Source: CAZLPW01 sp964561495 | GTDB lineage: Bacteria > Fidelibacterota > Marinisomatia > Marinisomatales > UBA1611 | Length of the DNA stretch: 64,000 bases | Assembly (NCBI GenBank): GCA_964561495.1 | Contig: CAZLPW010000003.1 | Span: forward strand, 1 to 64,000 | Direction: 5' to 3' | In this document: piece after piece, positions 1 to 8,901 of the stretch | Numbering within the stretch: the stretch's first letter is position 1 | Layout of the letters: each line of letters starts with the position of its first letter | Program-made: the position numbers and the translations under genes | The notes under the pieces: generated by a model | Told to the model about the DNA's origin: nothing | Databases searched by the model: none | The model's input: only the letters and a program-made list of their open reading frames with translations

Positions 1-1
1 T

Positions 2-1039
2 ATTATAAACAATTATTCTGTTGAATTCATTGAAGATTTTGTTACTGTTCTTAAAAAGGAAGTTAAATCAGGTGATGTTTTTATTATTGATAATAAAATT
101 AAAGAGTTGTATCCCAAAGTTATAGACTCAGTTCAAAATGATAATCTACTTATTGAAATAGAAGCAACCGAGAGCCGGAAAAGCTATGAAGGCCTCATCC
201 CTATTATTAATAAGTTAATCTCAAAAGGATTTCGAAAAAACCATCGTTTAATAGGTATTGGCGGTGGTATCACTCAGGATATTACTGCCTTTACAGCTTC
301 GATAATGTATCGAGGTGTCGAATGGTTGTTTTTTCCTACAACACTTCTCGCTCAAGGAGACAGCTGTATTGGAAGTAAAACATCTATTAACTTTGGAGAA
401 TACAAAAATCAGGTAGGAGGTTTTTATCCACCAAAAAAGATTTTTATAGATTTAAAATTTTTAGATTCTCTTTCGATAGAAGATTTAAAATCTGGTTTCG
501 GAGAAATGTGTCATTATTTTATTGTTGCAGGTCCAAAAGATTTCAAACAATATGTTCATGATTATGAAAACGCTTATAAAGATAGTAGGGTCTTAGCTAG
601 AATGATCTCAAAAAGTTTAAAAATAAAAAAAAGCTATATTGAAATAGATGAGTTTGATAGAGGAAAGCGTCAGGTGTTTAATTATGGTCACTCATTTGGT
701 CATGCTATTGAGACGCTTACAAATTATGAGGTTCCTCATGGAATTGCAGTGAGTTATGGGATGGATATGGCAAACTATGTTTCTGTACATTATAATTTTT
801 TATCACCAAAAATAAGACGAGATATAAGGAAATTTTTATCAAAAATATGGAAAGGGTTTAGTATAAAAAATTTAGATGTTGATAAATTCTGTAATGCTTT
901 AGCAAAGGATAAAAAAAATATAGGATCAGAGCTTAGATTAATTCTGTGTAAAGGCTATGGTGAGGTTTTTAAAGCGCCAGTAAAAAACGATGAAAAATTT
1001 AAAAGTATAATACTGCGTTATTTTAAGGATGAGCTTTAA
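2..1039 (+). CDS. 3-dehydroquinate synthase-like sugar-phosphate cyclase, 5' end outside the window
   Basis: The frame is open from base 2, so the start lies upstream; an internal TTG at 107 is not the real start, because family-like sequence (NYSVEFIED...) runs through it. Family motifs are clear: an NAD-binding GIGGGITQD (nt 254 on), RGV...PTTLLAQ.DS.IG.KT.IN, and KNQVGGFYPP. The three zinc ligands are present (Glu at nt 503, His of NYGH at nt 689, His of PHG at nt 737). The active-site Lys of the usual EVIKYG motif is His here (EMCHYF, codon 512-514), and HGEAV reads HGIAV. The setting, among dehydrogenases and an isomerase of a polysaccharide locus, argues against housekeeping aroB. It probably makes a carbocyclic precursor; the substrate cannot be read from the sequence. 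Confidence 0.82.
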   Translation: MINNYSVEFIEDFVTVLKKEVKSGDVFIIDNKIKELYPKVIDSVQNDNLLIEIEATESRKSYEGLIPIINKLISKGFRKNHRLIGIGGGITQDITAFTASIMYRGVEWLFFPTTLLAQGDSCIGSKTSINFGEYKNQVGGFYPPKKIFIDLKFLDSLSIEDLKSGFGEMCHYFIVAGPKDFKQYVHDYENAYKDSRVLARMISKSLKIKKSYIEIDEFDRGKRQVFNYGHSFGHAIETLTNYEVPHGIAVSYGMDMANYVSVHYNFLSPKIRRDIRKFLSKIWKGFSIKNLDVDKFCNALAKDKKNIGSELRLILCKGYGEVFKAPVKNDEKFKSIILRYFKDEL

Positions 1040-1852
1040 GTGAAAATTTGGAAGAATACTGCAACCTTGGATGGTTACGATGCTGGATTAGAGTTTACTG
1101 AATTCAAAGACGATGCTGAAATTGCCTTGCTTGGTAGCAAACCAATTCTTCTTGATAAGTTTCCTAATCTAAAAGGAATTTTTCGGGCTGGGATTGGTAG
1201 AGATAATGTTCCCGAAGAAGAAGCTAAGAAAAGAAATATTTTTGTCAAATTTCCTTCTCAGAAAACAATTGAAATTATATTTGATGAAACTGCAAGTTTT
1301 ACTTGCAGCCTGATTTTCCGTATGATTTATTCAAGTGTGGGGACGATTGATCCTTGGATAAAATATAGTAGGCGTGAATTTTCGAATAAAACCCTACTGG
1401 TAATTGGGAAGGGAAATATAGGATCAAGAGTAATAAAAAAAATGAAAAATTTTATGAATGTTGTTGCTTTTGATATAATTGAAAATAAATTAGAATTGTT
1501 ACCTAGTCTAATAAAAAGCGCAGACTGTATTACATTGCATATTCCTAAAAGTGGGGATAATAATTCTTTTATGAACAAAGAAAGATTGGCTTGTATGAAA
1601 GATGGAGCGGTGCTTATTAACACAGCAAGAGGATCTATTGTTGATGAATTAGCATTGTATGATGAAATAAAAAATGGGCGCCTAAAAGCAGCTTTTGATG
1701 TATTTTGGAATGAACCCTATAATGGAAAGCTTAAAGAATTTTATCCAAATCAATTTTATATGACACCTCACGTGGCTAGTACTTGCGAGGGTTTTTTAAC
1801 TGGTTGTAGAGAAAGTTTAGATACGTTAATAAGAGAGCTGAAAAATGATTAG
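1040..1852 (+). CDS. D-isomer-specific 2-hydroxyacid dehydrogenase family protein
   Basis: A 270-residue protein starting at GTG, directly after the stop of the cyclase gene. The NAD-binding Rossmann loop is GKGNIG (residues 123-128). The three catalytic residues of the family are present: Arg197 in NTARGSIVDE, Glu225 in FWNEP and His244 in TPHVAST. It is shorter than typical members (about 310-330 residues), mostly in the N-terminal substrate domain. It overlaps the next gene by 8 nt, which suggests translational coupling. By family it would interconvert a 2-hydroxy acid and a 2-keto acid with NAD(H). In this locus it probably works on a sugar or cyclitol acid, which is inference only. Confidence 0.85.
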   Translation: MKIWKNTATLDGYDAGLEFTEFKDDAEIALLGSKPILLDKFPNLKGIFRAGIGRDNVPEEEAKKRNIFVKFPSQKTIEIIFDETASFTCSLIFRMIYSSVGTIDPWIKYSRREFSNKTLLVIGKGNIGSRVIKKMKNFMNVVAFDIIENKLELLPSLIKSADCITLHIPKSGDNNSFMNKERLACMKDGAVLINTARGSIVDELALYDEIKNGRLKAAFDVFWNEPYNGKLKEFYPNQFYMTPHVASTCEGFLTGCRESLDTLIRELKND

Positions 1853-2846
1853 TGTAGGCATCATTGGCTATGGGAAGATGGGACAAATTCGCCATAGGGA
1901 GATATCGAAAATTGATAATGCCAGAGTTACATCAATTTATGAGCCTTCCGCTATTGATATTGATTCACAGATTAAAAAAGCCGTTGATTCTGAACAAGTC
2001 ATTAATGATCCAGATATTGACGTTATTTTTATTTGTACTCCTAACTATCTAAATAAACCCCTTACTATTTCAAGTCTAAGGGCTGGGAAGCACGTCTTCT
2101 GTGAGAAGCCACCTGCGTTTACGGCAGATGATGTAGAGGAAATTTGTGATGTTGAAAAAAAAACGGGCAAACTGCTTATGTACGGATTTAATCATCGTCA
2201 TCATGGTAGCATTAGGTATATGAAAAAATTAATTGAGAAAAATGATTTTGGGAAAATACTTTGGATGAGAGGTCGGTATGGTAAGAGCGTAGATAAAAAT
2301 TATTATTCTAATTGGCGAGCCAAAAAAGAACTCTCAGGCGGCGGAATACTAATAGACCAGGGTATTCATATGCTAGATCTATTTCTTTATTTTGGCGGAA
2401 ATTTTGATATGGTTCATGCCTCTGTCTCAGATTTGTATTGGAATCTAGATGTAGAGGATAATGTTTTTGCAACGCTTGAAAACTCCGAGACTGGCTTAGC
2501 CGCTTCCTTGCATTCAACTATGACACAGTGGAGGCATCTTTTTTCATTGGAAGTTTTTTTAGAAAAAGGGTATTTTGTACTTAATGGATTAAAGACATCA
2601 TCTAACACTTATGGTGACGAAATACTTTCAATAGCAAAAAACAGGACAACCGCTCCTGCTGCTACCTGGGAAGATGAAGAGCATATTACTTTTCAAAATG
2701 ATGATTCATGGGAGTCAGAGATAAAAGAGTTTTTTGATTTAATAAATCATAATAAAAAGAAAGTTAAAAATGGAAACTCAATAGATGCCCTTAAGCTCAT
2801 GAAAATTGTTGACAAAATCTATACATATTCAAAGGAGAACAAATGA
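1845..2846 (+). CDS. Gfo/Idh/MocA family NAD(P)-dependent oxidoreductase
   Basis: A 333-residue protein with an N-terminal Rossmann fold (VGIIGYGKMG, residues 4-13), the family EKP motif at residues 87-89 (FCEKPPAF), and a GGG.L.D.G.H.LDL segment in the C-terminal domain that carries the catalytic Asp/His area. Its length matches the family. Such enzymes oxidise or reduce ring hydroxyls of sugars, NDP-sugars or inositols, so together with the cyclase and hydroxyacid dehydrogenase it forms a plausible route to an unusual carbocyclic or keto sugar. It overlaps its upstream neighbour by 8 nt and its downstream neighbour by 4 nt (ATGA). Confidence 0.87.
   Translation: MISVGIIGYGKMGQIRHREISKIDNARVTSIYEPSAIDIDSQIKKAVDSEQVINDPDIDVIFICTPNYLNKPLTISSLRAGKHVFCEKPPAFTADDVEEICDVEKKTGKLLMYGFNHRHHGSIRYMKKLIEKNDFGKILWMRGRYGKSVDKNYYSNWRAKKELSGGGILIDQGIHMLDLFLYFGGNFDMVHASVSDLYWNLDVEDNVFATLENSETGLAASLHSTMTQWRHLFSLEVFLEKGYFVLNGLKTSSNTYGDEILSIAKNRTTAPAATWEDEEHITFQNDDSWESEIKEFFDLINHNKKKVKNGNSIDALKLMKIVDKIYTYSKENK
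2833..2837 (+). promoter_or_regulatory. Shine-Dalgarno site for gmhA
   Basis: AGGAG lies 5 nt before the ATG at 2843, inside the last codons of the oxidoreductase. It supports the ATGA-overlap start and shows that this genome uses classical ribosome-binding sites at some genes, unlike typical Bacteroidota. Confidence 0.7.
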
Positions 2847-3406
2847 TGGAAGATCTAAAGTTTATGGAAGAATATCTAAATAGATATAAAAAATCACTCT
2901 TTGAGACCGATGTTTCTCAAGAGATGATTAAAATGAAAAAAATGTTATTAGAAGTAAAGACGAACGGTAAAAAGGTGATGGTCGCAGGCAATGGCGGTAG
3001 CGCCGCAATGTCCAGCCACGCTGCGGTAGACTTTACCAAACAAGGTGGAATAAGAACTATTAACTTTAATGAGTCAGACTTAATAACCTGTTTTGCTAAT
3101 GACTATGGTTATGAACATTGGGTATCAAAGGCTATCGAGTTTTATGGAGATAGAGGAGATTTGGCGATTTTGATTAGTTCTAGCGGGAGCTCAAAAAATA
3201 TATTAAACGCTGCTGATATTGCAAAAGATCTAGACATTAATGTTATAACCTTTAGCGGCTTTTCTAAGGATAATCCATTGAGAAAAAAAGGAGACGTTAA
3301 TTTTTGGCTCGATAGTAGAGCCTATAATGTTGTTGAAAATACTCACCTTATTTGGTTGCTGATGGTTTGTGATCTAATTATTGGTGATGCAGAATATTCC
3401 GCTTAA
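2843..3406 (+). CDS. gmhA: SIS-domain phosphoheptose isomerase (GmhA-like)
   Basis: A 187-residue SIS-fold protein; GmhA is normally about 190 residues. The phosphosugar loop is AGNGGSAAMSSHAAVDF (about residues 48-64), which corresponds to the GmhA GNGGSA..A.H...E pattern, followed by a second SIS serine segment LISSSGSS. GmhA converts sedoheptulose 7-phosphate to D-glycero-D-manno-heptose 7-phosphate in the cytoplasm. The later steps, a heptose kinase (17008), a GmhB-like phosphatase and a nucleotidyltransferase (15113), are in the same locus. The family Glu in the loop is Asp here (VDF), so a related phosphosugar isomerase remains possible. Confidence 0.82.
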   Translation: MMEDLKFMEEYLNRYKKSLFETDVSQEMIKMKKMLLEVKTNGKKVMVAGNGGSAAMSSHAAVDFTKQGGIRTINFNESDLITCFANDYGYEHWVSKAIEFYGDRGDLAILISSSGSSKNILNAADIAKDLDINVITFSGFSKDNPLRKKGDVNFWLDSRAYNVVENTHLIWLLMVCDLIIGDAEYSA

Positions 3407-3441
3407 AACAAATTTCAAAAAACCAATATATTTTTTAAATC

Positions 3442-4674
3442 TTGAATTATTTAGCTCTTATCGGCAAAGACGGAGTTATTTTCATATGTGGTTTGTTTTC
3501 CAGCATATTTCTAGCGCGTCATCTAGGGCCTAATATTTATGGAGAATATATATTACTAGTACTAATAATAGCATATCCGCAGCAGTTTGGCCGTTTCAGT
3601 TTTTCGCAAGCAGTTATACCATATTTAAAAAACAATTCTCAGCATGAAAAAATAATTTTTTCTTTAGCTTTTGTCCTTAGTATTTTTTTGTGGATAATAG
3701 TAAGTATTATATTTTTACTTTTAAGCAAATATTTAGCCTTGTTCGAGAATTATTCTTTTTGGATTTATCCTATAGCATCAGTCATGATATTATCCGAATT
3801 TTTATTAGTTTTTATAACGTACGTGCTAGCCTATCAACAAAAATATAAGGTACTAAGTTTTATAACATCTCTCAGGCCAGTTCTGGTCGTTTTAGGGATT
3901 ATAGGATTATATTTTTTATTTGATCAAAATAAAAATATTTTCCCCTATTTATTTGTTGATTGTATTGCGATGTCTATGGTGACTTTAATTGGACTATATT
4001 TTGTTAAAAACTACATAAATAACTCATTTTTTAGTTATAGAGAACTCAAATTAAAATTATATTTAAATATATCAACAAAATTTTATGTCTCTGAGGTAAT
4101 TAACTTTCTTTCTAGCAAAGGTGTTACAACTTTTGTTGCAGCCAGTTTATCGTCATCAAGTTTAGCTTTTTACAATCTAGTGTTTAATCATTTTGGATTG
4201 TTGAGATTCCCAAATAATGCTCTAGGTTCAATGATGTACCCAGAGCTAGCAAAAGAGAAAGATGATCAAAAACAAAGGTCGTATGTATTACGAAAAATTG
4301 GTTTCAATTTTATAGTTTATATTCCAATATTGATAAGTGCTTATTTTGCTTATCCAATACTAGTAAATTTTTTTTATGGTGATGAGTATGCGGTCATATC
4401 AAAATTTTTTCCACTGGTATTATCTTTTGGTTCAATCTATCTGATTACATACCCAATATGTCATTATTTTAGTGCTAATGGAGCGCCTCATTATACTGGA
4501 ATACATCTATTATTTAGTTTATTTATTCAGGTTGGGTTAGTATTATACTTTGCAAGTTTTGAAACTTTTTCATTAAGATCAGCAATTATTTCTCATTTGC
4601 TGGGATTGATTGGTTATACTATTGTTGTATTAGTTACATATAAGTACAAAAACTTTGATCAAATAAAATTGTGA
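3442..4674 (+). CDS. Wzx-type polysaccharide flippase (MOP superfamily)
   Basis: A 410-residue polytopic membrane protein with about 12 hydrophobic segments. The N-terminal pattern LIGKDGVIFICGLFSSIFLAR.LGP..YGEY is typical of Wzx/RfbX flippases. The start is TTG at 3442: an in-frame stop at 3436 excludes anything longer and no ATG precedes the first helix. There is no obvious Shine-Dalgarno site. It would flip undecaprenyl-linked repeat units across the inner membrane for a Wzy-type polymerase such as the one at 17991. It overlaps the next gene by 4 nt. Confidence 0.85.
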   Translation: MNYLALIGKDGVIFICGLFSSIFLARHLGPNIYGEYILLVLIIAYPQQFGRFSFSQAVIPYLKNNSQHEKIIFSLAFVLSIFLWIIVSIIFLLLSKYLALFENYSFWIYPIASVMILSEFLLVFITYVLAYQQKYKVLSFITSLRPVLVVLGIIGLYFLFDQNKNIFPYLFVDCIAMSMVTLIGLYFVKNYINNSFFSYRELKLKLYLNISTKFYVSEVINFLSSKGVTTFVAASLSSSSLAFYNLVFNHFGLLRFPNNALGSMMYPELAKEKDDQKQRSYVLRKIGFNFIVYIPILISAYFAYPILVNFFYGDEYAVISKFFPLVLSFGSIYLITYPICHYFSANGAPHYTGIHLLFSLFIQVGLVLYFASFETFSLRSAIISHLLGLIGYTIVVLVTYKYKNFDQIKL

Positions 4675-5900
4675 ACAAACCTACTATATTATATTTTATT
4701 AGAAGCGAGGCGGACCTAGAGCGCATAACATCTATTGCAATTCCAGGCAAGGCTTATGCAAAGCAATTTTTTGCTTATTATGGAGATATTGATTTTTTAT
4801 TTGATAGAGGTATTAAAAACAGATTTCAAAAAGAACTTCTTAGAATCAATACTTTTGAGGTAATAGATATTGTTACACTATCACTACACGGAAAGCTTTA
4901 CAGATGGATTGCAAAAGAAAAACCAGAACCCATGTTTATTAAGCTCTCATTTAAGCTTATTGAAAAATTTTATTATAAATTTTTTCATGAATTTCAAAAT
5001 AAAGAGAGACTAGCAAAAAAATTATTGAGGAAAATCAATCCATCTATTTTAATTACTGATAATTCTGTAGAGCGTGAAAATTATTTTCCACATATCCTTA
5101 GGCAAGAAGCATTAAAAAAAAATATAAAAGTTCATGCTACTAATCATGGTCCAGCAGGAGCTTTACATAAACACTACAGTGCCTTTGATTATATTAATGG
5201 GGAATATAAAAGACTTAATGCAGATGCTTTTGAGGGGTGTGAAGTGGGGGTCACTAGCAAAAATGATTATGGTGCTAAGATGCCCAATAGAGTATTAACG
5301 GGCGATCCTTCAGATAGTTATCCTCATCTATTATACAAACATAAACAAAAATTTGATGAAATTAATTTTCTAAATGATAGAAGTTATAAGGTAGGGTTTT
5401 TTATGTCCGCGCCTTTTGAAACTGCTACGAACAGCTGGTCTAATATGGAAGAGATAATGTTAGACCTGTCTTTTAAAGACAATATTGCGATGGTTGCCAA
5501 GTTTCATCCGCGGCTGTATAAGCTAGGAGATTTCCGCTATTTAAAAAAAATAGATAACCTTAAGCTTTATGGCCCAGAGCTAGATAGAACAAGACTAATT
5601 AAATGGGCAGATATCATTATTTGTAGTGACCACTGTTCAATGCTTTTTGAGGGAATGATATTTCAGAAAAAGGTAGTTGCTATCCACTCAAAAAAAACTA
5701 AACCATTTGAAAAATTTCAATCCAAAATACATGGTTGTCATGTGACGATGAACTCAATCCATACATCAAAAGAATTTAAAATAGATAGTCTAAAAAATTA
5801 TAGTTCGGATACGGGATTCATTGATGAATATTGCTGGGGCGGATTAGGGAAGATTGATCTAGGAGAAAAAATAATTAAGGATCTATTGTTAAATGATTAA
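4671..5900 (+). CDS. Putative GT-B-like glycosyltransferase of the polysaccharide locus
   Basis: A 409-residue soluble protein, with its GTG start overlapping the wzx stop by 4 nt. I do not recognise a specific family. The C-terminal half resembles GT-B transferases of the capsule-synthesis or CDP-glycerol-transferase kind: MVAKFHPRLY, then a helix-strand pattern leading to ADIIICSDHCSMLFEGMIFQKKVVAIH (a serine-rich loop followed by Glu, then a hydrophobic strand). The N-terminal half has a histidine loop (ATNHGPAGALHKHY). Its position between the flippase and a capsule-synthesis-like protein supports a glycosyltransferase role. Acceptor and donor are unknown. Confidence 0.55.
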   Translation: MNKPTILYFIRSEADLERITSIAIPGKAYAKQFFAYYGDIDFLFDRGIKNRFQKELLRINTFEVIDIVTLSLHGKLYRWIAKEKPEPMFIKLSFKLIEKFYYKFFHEFQNKERLAKKLLRKINPSILITDNSVERENYFPHILRQEALKKNIKVHATNHGPAGALHKHYSAFDYINGEYKRLNADAFEGCEVGVTSKNDYGAKMPNRVLTGDPSDSYPHLLYKHKQKFDEINFLNDRSYKVGFFMSAPFETATNSWSNMEEIMLDLSFKDNIAMVAKFHPRLYKLGDFRYLKKIDNLKLYGPELDRTRLIKWADIIICSDHCSMLFEGMIFQKKVVAIHSKKTKPFEKFQSKIHGCHVTMNSIHTSKEFKIDSLKNYSSDTGFIDEYCWGGLGKIDLGEKIIKDLLLND

Positions 5901-7299
5901 TATTTTGATGCCGCTAAATAAATCTGTCCCTAAAGATTATATATATTGGATTTTTTTTCTAAACTACCTGAAAGATGAATTACTTGAAAAAGAAATAAAT
6001 TTAACATATTTACTCTTTTCTAGTAACCTTGTTGATGAAGTAAATACAAAAGATATTATAAATGGAGAGCGATCAGAAAGTAATGATCTAAGTATTTCTG
6101 ATATTGAACTTAAATACAATTTATCCGTTAAAGAATTGTTGTATGTTGATTATCTACAAACTTCTCCACATGTCATAGGTAGTCATGATAGAGATTGGTA
6201 TATACCTGAAACTGAATTTAATGATAATCCAGAGCAAATAACTAACTACCTTAATGGTATAATCAGATATTTTAAGGAAAAAAATTTTGACCTTGTTATT
6301 GCAGATCAAAGCACTGATTATCAAATGGTATTTATAGGTAGATTGTGTTTGTCAAATCAGATACCATTCATTAGATACTTGCCTGAATTTGGAAAAAGGG
6401 TCTTTTTTGGTATTTATAAATCTGCCCGTCATATTGAAATATTAGATTTAAATATTGGAGATATATCTTCTGGTAAGGTAAAAGAAATTCTTGGTAAGTT
6501 TATAAATGGTGAAAACTCAAGTATTTATCAAATAGAAGAATCTAGCCTAGAAGAAATTACTATTGGGAAATCCAAAAAGGTTTATGAAAAAATTTTAGAT
6601 AAAAGCCCAATGCACTTGATCGAATCAGTTTCTAGAAAACTTAAGAGTCTTTATTTTAAAAATTTTGAAGAAAAATTAAAAAAATTGATCTACTCACCAT
6701 TTGATAAAAATAAAGACTATATATTTTTTGGTTTTCATCTTACTACTGAATGTCATGTTGCCTTACACTCTTATCCTTTTTTAAATCAATTAAGTCTAGT
6801 GGAACAAATTAGCAGAGCCTTACCATATGGATATTTACTTTATGTTAAACCTCATCCTTGGTGGTCATATACAATGTCTAGAAGTAATCTAAAAAGCATT
6901 AGTAAAATACCTCATGTAAGAATTTTAGAGCCTCAAACGCCAATAAGAGATATAATTAATAATGCTAAATTAATTACTACTATTAATGCTACAACTGGTG
7001 TTGAGGCCTTAGCCATGGCAAAGCCCGTAATTGCTTTTTCAAAAATAAATTCTTATACAGATTTTAATCCAAATGCTTATAGGTGCGATGATCCTTATGA
7101 TTTGCCTGATTTAATAGCAAAGGCCATATCTTCTGAGTTTGATAATGCTGGTAATGAAGCCTATTTTAATAAATTATTTTCAATTTCATCTGAATTAAGG
7201 TTTGAAGCTGATAGATTTCTCTCTGAAGATGATGCATCTCAAAAAGTTAATAAGTTTTCCAGTTTTGTGCAAAAAGTAGTTTTAAAATTGAATGATTAA
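5893..7299 (+). CDS. Capsular polysaccharide synthesis-like protein (KpsS/KpsC-related)
   Basis: A 468-residue soluble protein that overlaps the previous gene by 8 nt. The C-terminal third carries the hallmark of the capsule-synthesis family: YVKPHPWW, then the loop TTINATTGVEALAMAKPVIAF. That family includes beta-Kdo transferases that build capsule lipid linkers and related GT-B enzymes. The N-terminal half is divergent. It is probably a transferase of the locus; whether it adds Kdo cannot be told, because no kdsB or kpsU-like gene is in the window. Confidence 0.65.
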   Translation: MINILMPLNKSVPKDYIYWIFFLNYLKDELLEKEINLTYLLFSSNLVDEVNTKDIINGERSESNDLSISDIELKYNLSVKELLYVDYLQTSPHVIGSHDRDWYIPETEFNDNPEQITNYLNGIIRYFKEKNFDLVIADQSTDYQMVFIGRLCLSNQIPFIRYLPEFGKRVFFGIYKSARHIEILDLNIGDISSGKVKEILGKFINGENSSIYQIEESSLEEITIGKSKKVYEKILDKSPMHLIESVSRKLKSLYFKNFEEKLKKLIYSPFDKNKDYIFFGFHLTTECHVALHSYPFLNQLSLVEQISRALPYGYLLYVKPHPWWSYTMSRSNLKSISKIPHVRILEPQTPIRDIINNAKLITTINATTGVEALAMAKPVIAFSKINSYTDFNPNAYRCDDPYDLPDLIAKAISSEFDNAGNEAYFNKLFSISSELRFEADRFLSEDDASQKVNKFSSFVQKVVLKLND

Positions 7300-7323
7300 A
7301 CTTTCATTTAAGGTAATTAAATA

Positions 7324-7419
7324 ATGATTTTTAATAGACTAGTTGAAAAACTTAGTCAAAATTCTGAAGTCCATATAACTGAATATTATATTTATAAAAT
7401 AGATTTTTACAGCTCCTAA
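7324..7419 (+). other. 31-codon ORF, possibly a gene remnant
   Basis: In the 132-nt gap after the capsule-synthesis-like gene there is an ATG-started frame of 31 codons ending in TAA, with a mixed polar composition (MIFNRLVEKL... to ...IDFYSS). It follows a gene end by 24 nt and precedes the methyltransferase by 12 nt. I cannot match it to a family. It may be the leftover N-terminus of a deleted gene or a chance frame. Confidence 0.2.
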
Positions 7420-7431
7420 AGGAAATTAATT

Positions 7432-8076
7432 ATGAGTAGAAAAAAGAATATAGAAATTTGGGAAAAGTTATATTCTGGTGGACATAGTCTAGATTATCCA
7501 GATAGTAATTTTGTAAGCATTTCCTTTAATTTGATAAATAGTGACATTCATAAAAATATTTTGGATTACGGTTTTGGAAGTGGGAATAATATGATGCCTC
7601 TGTTAAAAAGAGGATTCAATGTAAGTGGTGTAGAAGTGAGCGAAAGCGCTTTGAATATTACAAAACAGAGATTGCAGAAGAATTCACATAAATCGAACTT
7701 ACAGCTTTTAGACAATGGTTTTATTCCTTTTAGTGATAATATATTTGATGTTGTCGTCGCATGGCAAGTACTATATTACAATGATTGGGAAGGGCTAAAT
7801 AGAGCTGTATCAGAAATTGAACGTGTCTTAAAGCCAGGCGGAATATTTTTAGGGACAATGGCGTCAGTTGGTGATAGTTCTCATAGAAATAGTAAGTTTA
7901 TAGGCGATTGTTTGTATAAAAGTGATTCAAAAGGGCAAGAAGGGGCTTTTATTATTATTGTTGATAAAAAGGATTTAAAAAAGTGTTTCCCCGGGAAAAA
8001 TATTACGATAGGGAAATTAGGTCTACAATATAATGACTATTATTCTTCACACTGGATTATTAGTTGGAAAAAATAG
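7432..8076 (+). CDS. Class I SAM-dependent methyltransferase
   Basis: A 214-residue protein of the Methyltransf_11/25 type. The SAM-binding motif I is ILDYGFGSGNN (residues 43-53). An acidic strand end follows (VSGVEVS), then FDVVVAWQVLYY and a post-motif EIERVLKPGG characteristic of this fold. A Shine-Dalgarno-like AAAGGAAA lies about 8 nt before the ATG. It is the first of three consecutive methyltransferase genes, so it probably modifies a sugar or a chain end in this polysaccharide. The acceptor is not determinable. Confidence 0.8.
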   Translation: MSRKKNIEIWEKLYSGGHSLDYPDSNFVSISFNLINSDIHKNILDYGFGSGNNMMPLLKRGFNVSGVEVSESALNITKQRLQKNSHKSNLQLLDNGFIPFSDNIFDVVVAWQVLYYNDWEGLNRAVSEIERVLKPGGIFLGTMASVGDSSHRNSKFIGDCLYKSDSKGQEGAFIIIVDKKDLKKCFPGKNITIGKLGLQYNDYYSSHWIISWKK

Positions 8077-8126
8077 AATAATATCTAATAATTATTAAAA
8101 AAACATATAACTTTTTACTATTTTAA

Positions 8127-8870
8127 TTGAAAAATTTAATTTCATTATTAAAAAGTGCATTTTGGAAAAGTTATTTCAACCCTCGGCTTTTAGGTCTTCT
8201 ATTTAACCCTTTTTATTTTAGTAGAAGCACTTTGCATAGGAATATCAAGTCTAATTCTCAATTAATGAAAGGGGTAATGTTAGATTTTGGATGTGGAAGT
8301 AAGCCGTATAAAGATCTGTTCATTGTTGATGAATATATAGGTCTAGATTTTGATAATAGTGGGCATGAACACGGAGATGAAAATATTGATTATTTTTATG
8401 ATGGCAAAGAATTGCCATTTGAGGATAGCAGTTTTGATTCATTTTTCTCTTCACAAGTTTTTGAACATGTACCGAACCTAGAAAATATATTGAAAGAAAT
8501 TTTTCGAGTATTAAAGCCTGGGGCAAATTTATTGATTACCGTCCCTTTTGTATGGGACGAACATGAAATTCCTTTTGATTTTAAAAGATATACTTCTTTT
8601 GGTATAAACAAAACCTTAACCGGTGCAGGTTTCAAAATAATAGATTTAAAAAAAACTACTAATTATATTAGTACGATTTTTCAGTTGTGGAATGCATTTA
8701 TTTTTCAATATCTTTTTCCAAAAAATAAATATATTAAACTTATACTAACTCCAGTTTTTATTTTTCCAGTAACGCTATTAGGATTAATTTTATCTAAATT
8801 ACTTCCGAGAAATAACAGTTTGTACTTAGATAATGTTATCATTGCTATAAAACCAGACAAGATTCAATAA
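8127..8870 (+). CDS. SAM-dependent methyltransferase with a hydrophobic C-terminus
   Basis: A 247-residue protein read from TTG at 8127. It has motif I MLDFGCGSKPYKDLF (residues 51-65), then YIGLDFDN, FDSFFSSQVFEHV, and EIFRVLKPGANLLITVPF. This is a typical Methyltransf_11 arrangement. Residues from about 195 to 235 are strongly hydrophobic and may dock it to the inner membrane, where lipid-linked intermediates are made. It is the second of three adjacent methyltransferases. The exact acceptor is unknown. Confidence 0.78.
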   Translation: MKNLISLLKSAFWKSYFNPRLLGLLFNPFYFSRSTLHRNIKSNSQLMKGVMLDFGCGSKPYKDLFIVDEYIGLDFDNSGHEHGDENIDYFYDGKELPFEDSSFDSFFSSQVFEHVPNLENILKEIFRVLKPGANLLITVPFVWDEHEIPFDFKRYTSFGINKTLTGAGFKIIDLKKTTNYISTIFQLWNAFIFQYLFPKNKYIKLILTPVFIFPVTLLGLILSKLLPRNNSLYLDNVIIAIKPDKIQ

Positions 8871-8901
8871 TTATAATTTCGTCTGCTGATATATTTTTAA
8901 T

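Noticed and set aside
107..1039. The cyclase starting at TTG 107
   Set aside because: The frame is open to the window edge and the upstream translation fits the family, so the gene is cut by the window rather than short.
2..1039. Housekeeping aroB of the shikimate pathway
   Set aside because: The active-site Lys is replaced, and the neighbours are polysaccharide genes with no other shikimate gene nearby; a full-genome check for another aroB would settle it.
2996..3007. GGCGGTAGCGC resembles the ops element of RfaH-controlled polysaccharide operons
   Set aside because: It lies inside gmhA and encodes the conserved Gly-Gly-Ser-Ala of the SIS loop, on the coding strand well past the start of the operon. 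Coding constraint explains it.
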